From Paramacrobiotus richtersi (taxonomy: Eukaryota; Tardigrada; Eutardigrada; Parachela; Macrobiotidae): 31,623 bases of DNA. Location: positions 1-31,623 of the forward strand of contig JAQGAU010000299.1 in the NCBI GenBank assembly GCA_034698045.1, written 5' to 3'. Position 1 is the first letter of the stretch. Every line of letters begins with the position of its first letter. Positions 20,290-30,676 of this stretch are shown here, in pieces. Under the pieces are notes generated by a model. That model ran no database searches. It saw only the letters and a program-made list of their open reading frames with translations, and was not told where the DNA came from. The translations under genes and the position numbers were made by a program.

Positions 20290-20540
20290 CGTAATTTCTG
20301 AAAGGACTGTTATGTTTTGGACATGGACTTCACGAAAAGTATGCAGCAGTTACTGGAGGTCAAATTGAGTGATTTGCGAAATTACAAGGAAAAAACAACT
20401 ACGACTTCATATATCTGGATGCATTCCGGAAAACTGATAGAACCGGAAAACTGAAACTGGCCGGCTTCTGCCTATAGAAGTAGAGCAGTACAGAACTTGC
20501 TTATGAAGCCGCCGCACTACAACTGCTCTTGTAACGGACC
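20290..20540 (+). repeat. Composite repeat, right-end fragment (copy E)
   Basis: The stretch CACGAAAAGTATGCAGCAG through GAAATTACAAGGAAAA resembles 19672-19785 of copy D and 16753-16835 of copy C. It ends in the minus-strand head GAAGCCGCCGCACTACAAC (20505-20523). Divergence is higher than in the other copies. Confidence 0.55.
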
Positions 20541-23500
20541 TACATCATAAACTAATAATATGCTAGCTAACTATAACGTGCATTCATTTGAATGTGCAGC
20601 AATAATTATAACACTGAATATATCTCTGATTGCATACAGATATGCGTGGCGGAAAACGAAGGAATGATAAATTACGCATTTTATTGGCCTTTTTTCCCAT
20701 AGGCATACATTGCTGTACGGTATTAGAGTTGACAGTTTTCCTGTCAGGCTGTAAAACAGCGTACAAAACAATCTTCCTGCTGTAAAGATTGCCCATTTGA
20801 CAATCTGAGGTAATCAACAAGAAGCCTGATTAAAAAACAAGCCACGACTGTTTGCTCTGCCGGGGATTTCGAAACTCGAGATCGATAATTACCACCAGCT
20901 GATTCACACAATTCTATAGAAAATACATACATTCAAAAAAATTAGCTACAGCGTTGAAAATTAATATAGAAAATGATATGCATGTGCTGTTACGAAGGCG
21001 GCATGTTTTTTGTAATTACGCGGCATATTTGAATCTGAAATTTCAAGGACATACAGATAAATTTTACTGCATGATTTAATATGGGAAATCACTGTAAAGC
21101 GGCAGGAAGTGTTGGGAAAAATCTGGTATTGTTCTAGAAACAGTTGAGAAAACTGCTCATCATGATGTATAATGTGCAAAATTACAGTAAATTGTTGACC
21201 ACATTAAGGCCACCTGCAGTGATGATAGCTAGCAGTTTTGGTGGTCTTGTTCAAACCAACCTATCTCGTTACTGATTGCTACATCGTTTTCTACAATTTT
21301 TGCAGTAACCAAAGGGATGGTGGTACTATAATTACTTTTAATCAAATCGCAATCAAGATATTCGGTTATCACAAAAAACATTTACAAAGTACGGTATGCA
21401 TAACAAATTTTAAACTCATTATAAAATCACGAAAAATTTTTATGTTAGTACTGGTGCGGGCAAATCGTTTCTAAAATAGCTTTCCTGATTTTGACCCAGA
21501 ACGAGATTTTCGCATTTTAACACTCACCGAATTACATACTTTAATTACGTGTCATTCCCCAATGCGCCTCCGAGGCCAGCGAATCAAATATGGCTAACAC
21601 GCCTTAAAATCGAGACCAAACCGAGAAAGTAACCTACTGCGCCATGTTTATTCAATGATCCACAAAAAATCCGTATCCTAATAACCAGCACACGGAGCAA
21701 ACCAAAACAACGCTCACAATCGTGACTTATCTAGTTAAATCTTATTATCAAAACTACCTTTCACTTTCCAGAGAAGTCAGGTTTATACTGGGTCGACCCA
21801 TTGATGACACCTTTTCAACAGTAAACTGTCTGCATGTAAGGGGCACGTTCTGCGCTGAGCTGAACGACTCACTTCTTGGCCTGAAAACGTTGTCGCAAGT
21901 ACAAGTCCTTACATTATATCATGGCAGGATTTCAGCCGAAATCTCGCTTTTTGAACCACTGAGATTCAGGGTTCGCAAAAGATAAAAAGATAATAATGCG
22001 CCCGTTACAAACTCCTAATTCGAATATTCTTTATGGGTTTTTACTGGCACATCTTGACCTTGTTTGATCAGTTCATCCGTTCGTCATCACACGTTCCTGC
22101 TTGTAAATTCCTATTCTGAGGGTCGACCTCCACGAGCACATTTTGTGGGCATATCTATTGCAGGCTTAGACGATACACATGGGCAGAGAAAGGTAAACAG
22201 AACGAGGTGGTTCAATGTTGTCTGTGTATGGGACTGAAATATTATGATTCCGTAAATGCAGCGCAAGAAATGGGCAGACCGTGCATGAGGCAGGAGCACG
22301 TTGACAGGACAACTTTTCTGCCAAAACACGCTCAAGAAATGTTCACCAGTTTTTCTACGATTATTTTTTGAGGGAATTTTTTTTCACAGCATACTTACTG
22401 CCACGTAGTAAACAAATCATTTCTGCACTGTATTAAGTTGCTGAATCGGCTTGACAAAGCTACATACTGAGACAGTTGTGGAATTACGCACAACTTCCGG
22501 AAAAGGCGGTCTTTACGGCCGAAAGCATAACTTTCTTACTGAATGTTTTTTCTTAACGTTTTTTTGATTAATTTGATGTCTTCATAATGTCCAAGGTATT
22601 CAGGGTGAAAACAAGTACGAGAGCTGGAAACTAAATTTCTAGTAAATTTGTAATTTGCCTAATTTGCCTATAATTTGCCTCGGAGACTGCTCGGCTTCGG
22701 TGAGTGTTAAAATACGCTTACAGTGAATTTTTGAATATTTCAACTGCTCGTAATTTTCGTTATTATTGACGGATCTTGCTCATCTTGTGTCAGAACGTGA
22801 CAAATTTTATCCTCTTTCTTTTGATACCTCATACGACAAGTTTTACGGAGTTTGAAGAGCACAGTAGAGCTAAGACTTTTTGAATAGGGGGGTACAATGC
22901 ACCTGGTTTTTTGCTGCCGTTGGGTGAAAGGGGCAGAGAGAGTATTGGTAATACAATAGAGCAACCAGTTCTATACCGGATCCACATATCCAGATAAGCG
23001 ATAAGTGCGCGAGGTGAAAGAAACAGTTGAATTCGGAACCCACCAAAACTGCTGCTTGCATCACTGCATGTTCCCTTAAAGGCAGAGCGCAGACATACTG
23101 CCATACAGACAGAATTAAAAGGAAGTAGTGTGCATCACAAGAAGGAAATAAAACAGCAATTTTATTACTGTACCGTTAAAAGTGGTTTTATTACTCTTAG
23201 TCTCAGTACGTAGGGTAATTTATATTGCTTCCATTCGTATTTCATTTATTATTTTATTATTATTGTATTATTTACTGGGGGGACATATTCTCTCTCTGTT
23301 TTTTTAATGTTATCAGGCATTTCTTGCTTTTTTGAAAATATTAACAATGAAAAATATGTTAATTGCTCAGCTGAATCACTTTATGGGATAAACATAGGTG
23401 TGCTTATACCGACGTATGTGCAATCAACGTGATAAAGTCGTAGTGCACTGGCACGAAAAGTTATCCGATCACGTAACCGCTTGTGTCATAAAGCAACAAT

Positions 23501-24537
23501 GTTTCCTTGCAGACAATTTGTAAGTGTTAAAACTTTTCGTGGTTAGCGCTGACTAGTTTTTGCCCCGAACTTCTTGCGATGTTGTTGGACGTACGTATAA
23601 TGATCCGGATCAGTATCCTGTGTTCCCCTGAATTTTGGTCAATTACGAGTCCATTCAGAAAATGAATTTGACTCTGCCGAGCATTACAGTGCTATTTCCA
23701 AGGTAAATGGATAAACGTAGTTAGTCTGTTGGCCTGTTTAAAGACGTATTAGTTCTGGAAATGTTTGTTTTGGACAAAAGTTTCTGACTTGCCATTTCTT
23801 GCATTTTTAACATGGAAGTGTACATAAATTTGGTTCTGCATTTAAAGATTACAGCAGAGTCTTTTGGTGGTAATTTATACTGTCATCGATATCGTTCGTG
23901 AGTCTTGTGCAAAATTGTACTGAAACGTCATGAACTGGGAAAATTGTTCTGTTAGAAACTTAGGTTTTCTACAATTTGATAAGCATTCAGGATAGCCAAC
24001 ATCGATATCGTAGCACCGTGCTGCTCGTCTTGCGTTACGGCCCATTAGGTGGCCCGTTGGCTCCCTCAACCGGTTAGAATATGATCACCACCAAAGTTGA
24101 TGAGGAAAGCAAATATACTTGCCGGCAGAGCGTGATAGGGCATCTACAGACAGATCGCATGTACGGGGCGGACGCCGTCAGTGTAAGGAGCTGACGCTCT
24201 GGTGTGATAGTTACAAAACGGTATATTGGGCTGACGCCCTCTTGTCGTAGTTTGTGTCGTAGTTAACGCTGTGATAAAATCGGCCAATGTGTGCTCAAAG
24301 CCATAAAATCTATTGACGTTCATAAGGGAGCAGGCAGAAAGTTTCTGGGCTAGTACTGTATTGGCCGTGCTTGCGCGATTGCTAAGGTGGATAGTTTTTC
24401 GCCTGTTAACGGGTCGGTTTATGAATCCGCCTAGTTACGATAAAACGGCTACGTTTCGTTAGTCAAAAGCGAGTTTTTTCCCAGATCGGTTGCTCGGAAA
24501 ATTGACCTTTCTGTGACCTTAATGTTTTTTATACAAA
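20541..24537. other. Long single-copy stretch without a recognised gene
   Basis: Open frames up to about 90 codons occur on both strands (for example 21722-21985 plus and 22829-23104 minus) but none has a recognisable domain. Isolated features are the tandem AATTTGCCT triplet at 22651-22680, a class 3-like head GTAGTGCACTGGCACGAAA at 23440-23458, the segment CAGTATCCTGTGTTCCC at 23611 shared with 8162, and three GCKGACGCY motifs at 24168-24240. Confidence 0.45.
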
Positions 24538-24538
24538 G

Positions 24539-24815
24539 CGGTCAACGAAGCACTTCTTCAGCATAAAAGAAACATCGTCAAGCTTTACGAACACGCTTGA
24601 GCTTTGCGAGCAAAAAATGTTGACTCACAAAATCAAAGATTCTGTCAATCTAGCACATCGATTGGAAACAATGTATGGTGAAGTGCTGCGGTGCCAGTAG
24701 AAGGATCGCGTTCACCGTTTTATGGTGGAACCGCGACATTGCGGCAATCACATCAGGAAGGAGTTAGGTTTGATAGTTTCGATATTATTTAAACAGTTGT
24801 GTGTATTTGTTGCCT
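24539..24815 (+). pseudogene. Coding-like remnant, helical protein fragment, frameshifted
   Basis: After a T-rich tract ending in ACAAAG, frame 1 reads VNEALLQHKRNIVKLYEHA up to a TGA at 24598. Shifting by one base at 24598, the next frame continues as ELCEQKMLTHKIKD and then NLAHRLETMYGEVLRCQ to a TAG at 24698, after which it stays open to about 24815. The charged, Leu-rich composition fits helical or coiled-coil protein. I do not recognise a family. One frameshift and one nonsense codon suggest a decayed exon, but chance cannot be excluded. Confidence 0.3.
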
Positions 24816-25271
24816 AACTTGCCTTTGCTTCAGTTTGTGATATTTTTGCATAGGTATTTTCGTATGTAGGGTGTTTAGGATAAAGCTTGTTGGGTAGCAG
24901 TCATGCACGAATTGAGTTACTCAACAAAACGCACTAATTGTGACGAGGGCCGTACTGTAGCGGCTTCTGCAAATTTTAGAAATAACGTAAACATTCCCAA
25001 AGAGAATTACGTTTAATATTTTGGCAGCAGTACTTTCTTTTCTGCATCACTGTGCACATGCAGTGTGGCACTTTTTTTCTTAATATATTGATTTTGTATG
25101 CTAGGCTTCGAAGTCGGAATTCATCTCCTGCCAGTCAGGCGGATAGGCAGGTCAACATAGCTCTTGCTGCACCAGCATCGTTCAGATTTTAGTGTGAATG
25201 TTTGTTGGTTTGTCTAACAGTTCGAGTACCGCGATTATTGTTGTGTGTAAATAATATTATAATTAATAATA
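24816..25271. other. Stretch without a gene; isolated class 2-like head
   Basis: CCGTACTGTAGCGGCTTCTG at 24950-24969 resembles the class 2 heads of the composite repeat, but no B box or T run follows at the usual distance. Nothing else was recognised. Confidence 0.4.
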
Positions 25272-25358
25272 GTAATGGACCGAAGCGAAGCAAAGGTCTT
25301 CTATATTTAATGAACATTTTTGTCTGTCGGTCCTAAATAATACTAACACGGTACTATA

Positions 25359-25421
<63 letters not shown>

Positions 25422-25815
25422 ATCAATAAATCAATAAATAAATAAATAAATAATATGAACACAGAAAAAGAGGGCGCTTCTTCTATATTCCACAAAATTG
25501 AACATATTGTCTCTCCCGCCTGTCACGGTACCGGAAATATTGCGTAATAAATAATGATAAAGAAAGAAATGATAATAAATAAAGAAATAAATAATATTAC
25601 CACGAAAATAGAGGGCGCGTCCTGTATATTCCACAAAACTGGGTATCTTGTCTGTCCGGTCGGTCACGGTACCGGAAGTATTATGTAACAAATAATATAA
25701 TAAAGAAATAATGAGAAATAGAGAAATAATATAAACACAAACAATAGGGGGCGTCCTCTATATTCCACAAAACTGGATACTTTGTCCGTCCTGTCGGTCA
25801 CGGTACCGGAAGTAT
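25272..25815. repeat. (AAAT)n microsatellite and 140-bp minisatellite
   Basis: A GGACCGAAGCGAAGCAAAGG leader (25277-25296) is followed by a near-perfect AAAT tract at about 25360-25453, interrupted twice by AAATC. Then come three units beginning AGGGCG at 25471, 25612 and about 25748, each with a CTRTATTCCACAAAAYTG block and ending in GTCACGGTACCGGAARTATT, joined by AAATAA-rich linkers. In reverse complement these parts correspond to the minisatellite at 11964-12361. Confidence 0.93.
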
Positions 25816-26693
25816 TACGCAACCAAAAGTAGACAACTGGGCTAGCTGCTGAGCCAACCTTGCTTTTCGCGGTCGTCCAAGCTAACCAAAGAAAAAACGC
25901 AACCGTAAAAAGAAAGACATGGCTGGCTGGAGTAAGCTTGACCTTTTCGTTTAATAGTTTAGAGCCTTTTACTATTTTTCGATGTGTGACAAAGGTCAAC
26001 AAGTACTTTGGTTCTTGGAAGGGATATTCCCTAAAGCCATATACACTACATATATCCACTGGATATACAGTACTGCCAGCAAACATACACACTTTCCTGA
26101 CCAGCGTCCACATAACCACATTTTTTAGTGTGCGTTAAAGATAAGTCCTATTAACTTTCTGATCGGTTCGGTCCACCAGTGCCCGCAAACAGCGAGTGCG
26201 TTTACCTAGTAATAATAATTATTGCCTTCGCTGGTGACAGATAGTTAATTTGGTGGTCTCGGTTTTTTTATTGAAGCTTTATTATCGCAATTCTTACTGC
26301 ATCTTTGTACGTACAATAAAATGCAGATAATCGCAGTGCAGTGCGGCGACGGCATGTTGTTTTCCGTTTGCCACTTTTGTGTGTCGTAGGCAGCTCTGCA
26401 CTGTACATTAGTATGTGATTCTACAGCTTTGAAAAAAATACTGCTTTGCATAATAATTCTCAGCATATTTTGATTCACCGTCAGGCAGCATTGATTCAGA
26501 ACGAAATGAACACGGGGTGTTTCCGTTTAAACGGATATTAACTAGCAAAAAGCGTTGCGAAGCTGGCTTGTGATAACAGTGGGTTTTCCTCCACGGTAAT
26601 ATGATTTTCCCTGCAGCAAAAGCATTGGGGAGATGAGTAGGATATTACGACCAGTGCAAAAAAAACATGCATATTGAGCCCGGGCTGTCGAAG
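25816..26693. other. Stretch without a recognised gene
   Basis: Opposite-strand open frames overlap at 25860-26119 without any domain signature. An A-box-like GCAGTGCAGTGCGGC occurs at 26333-26347 without a B box. No RNA gene or exon is convincing. Confidence 0.35.
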
Positions 26694-27370
26694 TATCAAC
26701 GTTTTCCCCAGAAAGAAACACAAATACAACAGGTGAATGGATCTTTTCCGCAAGTGTGATCTGCTGGAAACGCGCCGGGAAAAGGGCACCACGTAGATTA
26801 CCTTGAAGGTTCTAAACAGCACCGATCACTCGATCCACAGACGCCAGCCCTGCTCTCAGGCGTTATCGCTCCGTTGAACTGTGCCAAGGCGGAGCCGGTT
26901 TGATTCATGCTCATGCTCAGATTGTAAAACTACATCGAAACAGTCCGTTTTTTTTGCCTACTGGGCAGCACACAGCCGACCAACTAACCCAGTCGCTGAG
27001 TTTCGAACAACAACCAATCACCGTCGATTCTGCTCCACCGTACCCAATCAAAAGCTCTATTTCAGAGCAGCGCGTAATTTATTCAATGCAGTTAACAAAG
27101 AAATGAATCAAATCGTGAATTCACAAGTTCAAAACAATATTGCAAAAAGGAGAAGATCTGTCCATTAATAAATGAAATACAAAAACATGTGTTAGGCTTC
27201 CATCAGTCGTTAACAAAAAAGACAAGAACGAATGAGCGCCAGACGAAAAAGTGCCGCGAAGCGTAATATCTGTCCAAGTGGCATATGGGCGCAGATGAGC
27301 AAAAAGTTCCTGAGAATGTCGACAACTTTGTAAACGGGATTTCAGCGGCCCCCGACGGGTAAGTTTCGGG
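26694..27370. repeat. Segmental duplication, copy 1
   Basis: It is collinear with 28795-29527: TCAACGTTTTCCCCAG, GGCACCACGTAG, GAACTGTGCCAAGSCGGAGC, GCCTACTGGGCAGC, TCCACCGTACCC, GTTAACAAAGAAATGAAT, ACAAAAACATGTGTTA and TGTCCAAGTGGC occur in the same order in both. On the minus strand the distal 250 bp keep open frames in both copies (RHSQELFAHLRPYATWTD here), but substitutions show no clear codon-position bias. It may be a duplicated promoter and 3' gene piece or an interspersed element. Confidence 0.85.
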
Positions 27371-27645
27371 TAACATGTCAAGTTCGGGCTGCGCTGATTC
27401 TTCTTTAATCAGCGCGTCCTGTAAAGAAAATTTGAGTTGGAAAACATTGTCGATCTGATCGATGAATACCACCAAATTTCAAACTTACCTAGCCTCAGTA
27501 ACAGTCGTGCACTCTTGAAACAATTCTTGCTCTAAGGCTCAAAAATTTACGACGAAATAAACCACAACGTACTCAAAATACGTCATTCTTGAACTGTATA
27601 TACAGATAGGCCTCTGGAACGCTTACCTGTCGAAGCCCGCTGTAA

Positions 27646-27662
27646 AAGCCACTGCACTACGA
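27646..27662 (-). other. Isolated minus-strand A-box-like head
   Basis: On the minus strand it reads CGTAGTGCAGTGGCTTT, the same motif found at the fixed positions of the composite repeat, here without the surrounding modules. It shows the motif also exists outside the large units. Confidence 0.4.
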
Positions 27663-27964
27663 GTATCGACATTACAAGCCACTAGCCTTGCTATCACAGG
27701 TTCACTAAAACACCTACAACCGGATCATCCGGAGCATTGGTCCGCAGCCTTCCAGAAATACTATGTTTCACCTCAGACTATTACACCAACAACCGGGTAT
27801 GTGCATAGTACAAATCTACTTAATAACTATTTTACTACTCATCGCTTCTGGTATAATGATCGGGGAGTTTGTGATTAATGGTTAATGCACTTTTTGTTAG
27901 ATCAAAAGATACCGTACTCGCATGTTTACCCGGATTTTGTGTGAAGAAACGCTGTTTTTTGCAG

Positions 27965-28133
27965 TTCGAAAATAGAATGGATCATCTTGCCGCGCAGTTT
28001 GCACAGTTTCTTAGGACAACCAGAGCCAAACAGAAAGCCTTGTTCCATCAGAAGGATAGCGGTGGTGTCAAGATAGCGGCCAATACTCCTACCGAGGCGA
28101 AACCGTAAGACATGATAAAGGAAAATGGCGATG
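27965..28133 (+). CDS. Candidate exon, product unknown
   Basis: A good acceptor (CGCTGTTTTTTGCAG) ends at 27964. The open frame that follows reads MDHLAAQFAQFLRTTRAKQK from 27977 and ends TPTEAKP with TAA at 28106. A donor GTAAGA at 28105 would bypass that stop. A second, stronger donor GTAAGTG lies at 28134 behind an ATG at 28112 (MIKENGD). The residue mix looks coding but matches no family I know. It may be an internal exon, or a terminal exon followed by a separate start. Confidence 0.35.
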
Positions 28134-28340
28134 GTAAGTGCAAGAAACTTCGGATGGGTTTTGATTTTGAAAATGTTAATTGGTTTTGAGGTCAGGATGA
28201 AAAAAATTGCATGCTTCGATAGGCATTGCATGAAAATGGCTGATCTGTTTATGTGCATGTTTAACATTACAGTCTAGGGCGATCTTTTTATTGGCTTTTA
28301 CTGGTAGTGGTTTCGTTCAACAATTTTTTTAGTTTCACAG

Positions 28341-28450
28341 GTTGTACTCTGGCCAGTCAGATTAGGGTGGATGAAAATACGACGACAGAGTATGGCGTAC
28401 AAAAATTAAAAATGAATTCAACGATTCAACTGAACTTTGTTTTTCAGTTT
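28341..28450 (+). CDS. Candidate second exon, product unknown
   Basis: The acceptor TTTTTTAGTTTCACAG ends at 28340. Joined to the donor at 28134, the phase is compatible (split Gly codon) and the frame reads on as CTLASQIRVDENTTTEYG before losing a coding look near the T-rich tract at 28437. The implied intron is 207 bp. The open frame continues to 28570. No domain is recognised, so this remains a splice-signal-based guess. Confidence 0.25.
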
Positions 28451-28794
28451 GCAGTGTTCCGATATGGATTTTGGATGTACAGGCTAAGCCAAATCTTTCG
28501 TAAATTAGTCTTTTTTCAGAGCTGGCATTGTAGATCCTCGGTGCGAGCACGTTTAAGTGAATGGAAATGAATTTCAACGTGCTGAAATAATTTAAAATAA
28601 AATAGTTGTTGTAATAGCTAATTACTGTGATCAGCGGGCATTATTGAACTGCAATGAATTGAAAAAAATATACATTAAAAAAATCTCTTTTCTGCGTTAA
28701 ATTGCCAAGGGGAGCGAGAAAACGTGTCAGAACATGATGTCAACATACACACTTCGATGCCAGTCGCTCGAGAACTTAATCCCCCACAAACAAT

Positions 28795-29527
28795 GTCAAC
28801 GTTTTCCCCAGGAATAAACAGTGTATTAAACACACAAATACAACACGATAATGTATGTTTCCGCATGGATGATCTGCAGAAAACCCGTCGGAAACAAGGC
28901 ACCACGTAGCTTACTTTCAAGTTTCCAAACAGCACTGATCACTCGATTTACAAACGGCAGTCCTGCTTTCAGGCTTCGTCGAACTGTGCCAAGCCGGAGC
29001 CGGGCTGATTCATACTCAAACAAATCGCCGCTGAGACACTACTCAAAACAGCCAATCGAATGTCGTACGCAATTCTCCCAACCAATCATGCAAGTTGTAA
29101 ACCTGTATCGAACTAATCCGTCTTGTTTCCGCCTACTGGGCAGCCTACAGCCTACTAACCCATCCAATCGCTGCGTTTTTCCCAACAACCAGTCACAGTC
29201 GATTCTACTCCACCGTACCCGATCAAAAGCTTTATTCAAAGAAGCGCGTAATTTCTGCAGTGCAGTTAACAAAGAAATGAATTGAATCGTGAGTACAAAA
29301 TTTACCACAATAATACAAAAGAAAGTCCACTAATAAAAAAATTACAAAAACATGTGTTAAACTCCCATCAGTCGTTAACAGAAAGACAAAATTAGCGCTA
29401 GACGAAAAAGTGATGCGAAGCGCAGTATCTGTCCAAGTGGCAAATGGGCGCAAATGAGCAATACGTTCCTCAGAATGTCGCCGGCTTTGTGAAGGGGGTT
29501 TTAGCGGCCTCCGACAAATAAGTTTCT
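28795..29527. repeat. Segmental duplication, copy 2
   Basis: Partner of 26694-27370, about 2.1 kb away in the same orientation, with perhaps a quarter of positions changed and several indels. The minus-strand frame parallel to copy 1 reads RHSEERIAHLRPFATWTD. The other minus-strand frame has acquired a TGA after PFTKPATF where copy 1 reads through, so at most one frame can be functional. Confidence 0.85.
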
Positions 29528-29534
29528 GATTCCA

Positions 29535-29815
29535 TCAGCGTGTGCACGGGTCGGATGCCGTTCTGCAAATGGTACATTTCCCTTGGTGTCGCTTGCTTCC
29601 GTTTAGGACCAGCTTGATGATCTTTTCCGGATTGTTCATCCCGTAATCGCACACCACGGCCAAGATGTCGATCAGTTTTTCATCCAGTTCTTTTGTTTCG
29701 GCAACGGCGGATAATGCTCTCTTGTCTTCAGCAGGCACTCCAATTTGGAAACTGTGATATCACCCTTAGTTCCAGAAGCTGCTTCCAGAATTTCCTTCTC
29801 CTGCTTCCAGAGCTT
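29535..29815 (-). pseudogene. Coding-like minus-strand segment with a frame break
   Basis: From 29815 downward one frame reads KLWKQEKEILEAASGTKGD and KLECLLKT, preceded by an in-frame TAG at 29816-29818, and stops at 29672. An overlapping frame from 29738 reads AETKELDEKLIDILAVVCDY, then EKIIKLVLNGSKRHQGKCTI, to a stop at 29535. Both look helical and charged. Either a frameshift near 29720-29740 or splicing joins them. It lies downstream of the coiled-coil exons at 30328-30868 on the same strand and may belong to the same former gene. Family not recognised. Confidence 0.35.
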
Positions 29816-30327
29816 CTAGCTGATCCTACTGTTCTCCTGGATTCCTTTGTAAACCACTGAATCCTAGGGTTCAAAGGCGGCTGGCAGAAGCCCAATACTT
29901 TAAATCGTCTCGCTTGGAACACTACAAAATACAATTTCAAATGTGATTGAAAATCTGATGGCAACACTGCATGCCGAATATTTAACGAAGATCAAAACCG
30001 AGATTAATCATACAGAATTGCACGATTTCAACAAAACTGCTAAGCAACGAGCACATCATATTAGGCCTGTACGAATGTTTTTGAGAATATTTGCGTTCGG
30101 GTAATCTACAAGTTTATTTATGAAAAAAATCTAAATAATTCCACGCAGCCGTGTCAGACTAATTTTATGATTTTGTTTATGTTTGCCTCACCTTGTAAAT
30201 CACCAGGAAGCGCGGCATGCCGACATTCTGCAGTCTAAGGAGTTTATCGCGCAGAATTTTAAAATTAATTCAAAAAAACAAATATCCGTGCAATGCTACT
30301 AAAACACGGCCATCGTGCGCAACATAC

Positions 30328-30573
30328 CTGCTACCGCTCGCCTCTTGCGGCAGCAATGGTGGCCGCTTGCGCAGACTGACGATCCCGTTCGATCTGCTAC
30401 TCCAACTCCTCGCGTTGCATTTTCAGCCGCTCGGCCAGCAGTTGTTGTACCGCTTTTGCCCGGTTCGCTTGCAACTGCCGGCGCTCCTGGAGGTGTCCTT
30501 TGGCGAAAGCTTGCCGACGCTTGGCAAAGACAACTTCCTGTTCGGCGAGATCAAATTCCTTCTCGGCTTTATC
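30328..30573 (-). pseudogene. Coiled-coil exon with two in-frame TAG codons
   Basis: An acceptor (GGTATTTTTAG) precedes 30573 and a donor (CAG then GTATGT) follows 30328, giving a phase 0 exon of 82 codons. It reads DKAEKEFDLAEQEVVFAKRR, then a run rich in Gln, Arg, Leu and Glu typical of a coiled coil. Codon 59 (30397-30399) and codon 81 (30331-30333) are TAG, each followed by CAG. GC content and codon look are clearly coding, unlike the surroundings. With intact splice sites but two nonsense codons it is most simply a recent pseudogene. The family is not recognisable from the coiled coil alone. Confidence 0.55.
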
Positions 30574-30676
30574 CTAAAAATACCCAATTTTAATTTTGGG
30601 TAAGCACTTCACTAATAATATTCACGACACGAATTACAGTACAGTACATGAAACAATGAAACGACAGTCCCAGATA

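Noticed and set aside
10468..20540. Retrotransposon or LTR element as the source of the composite repeat
   Set aside because: No reverse transcriptase, integrase, Gag-like frame, long terminal repeat or poly-A tail is visible in any copy.
20541..24537. Hidden multi-exon gene in the long single-copy stretch
   Set aside because: No frame there combines coding-like composition with paired splice signals that I could defend.
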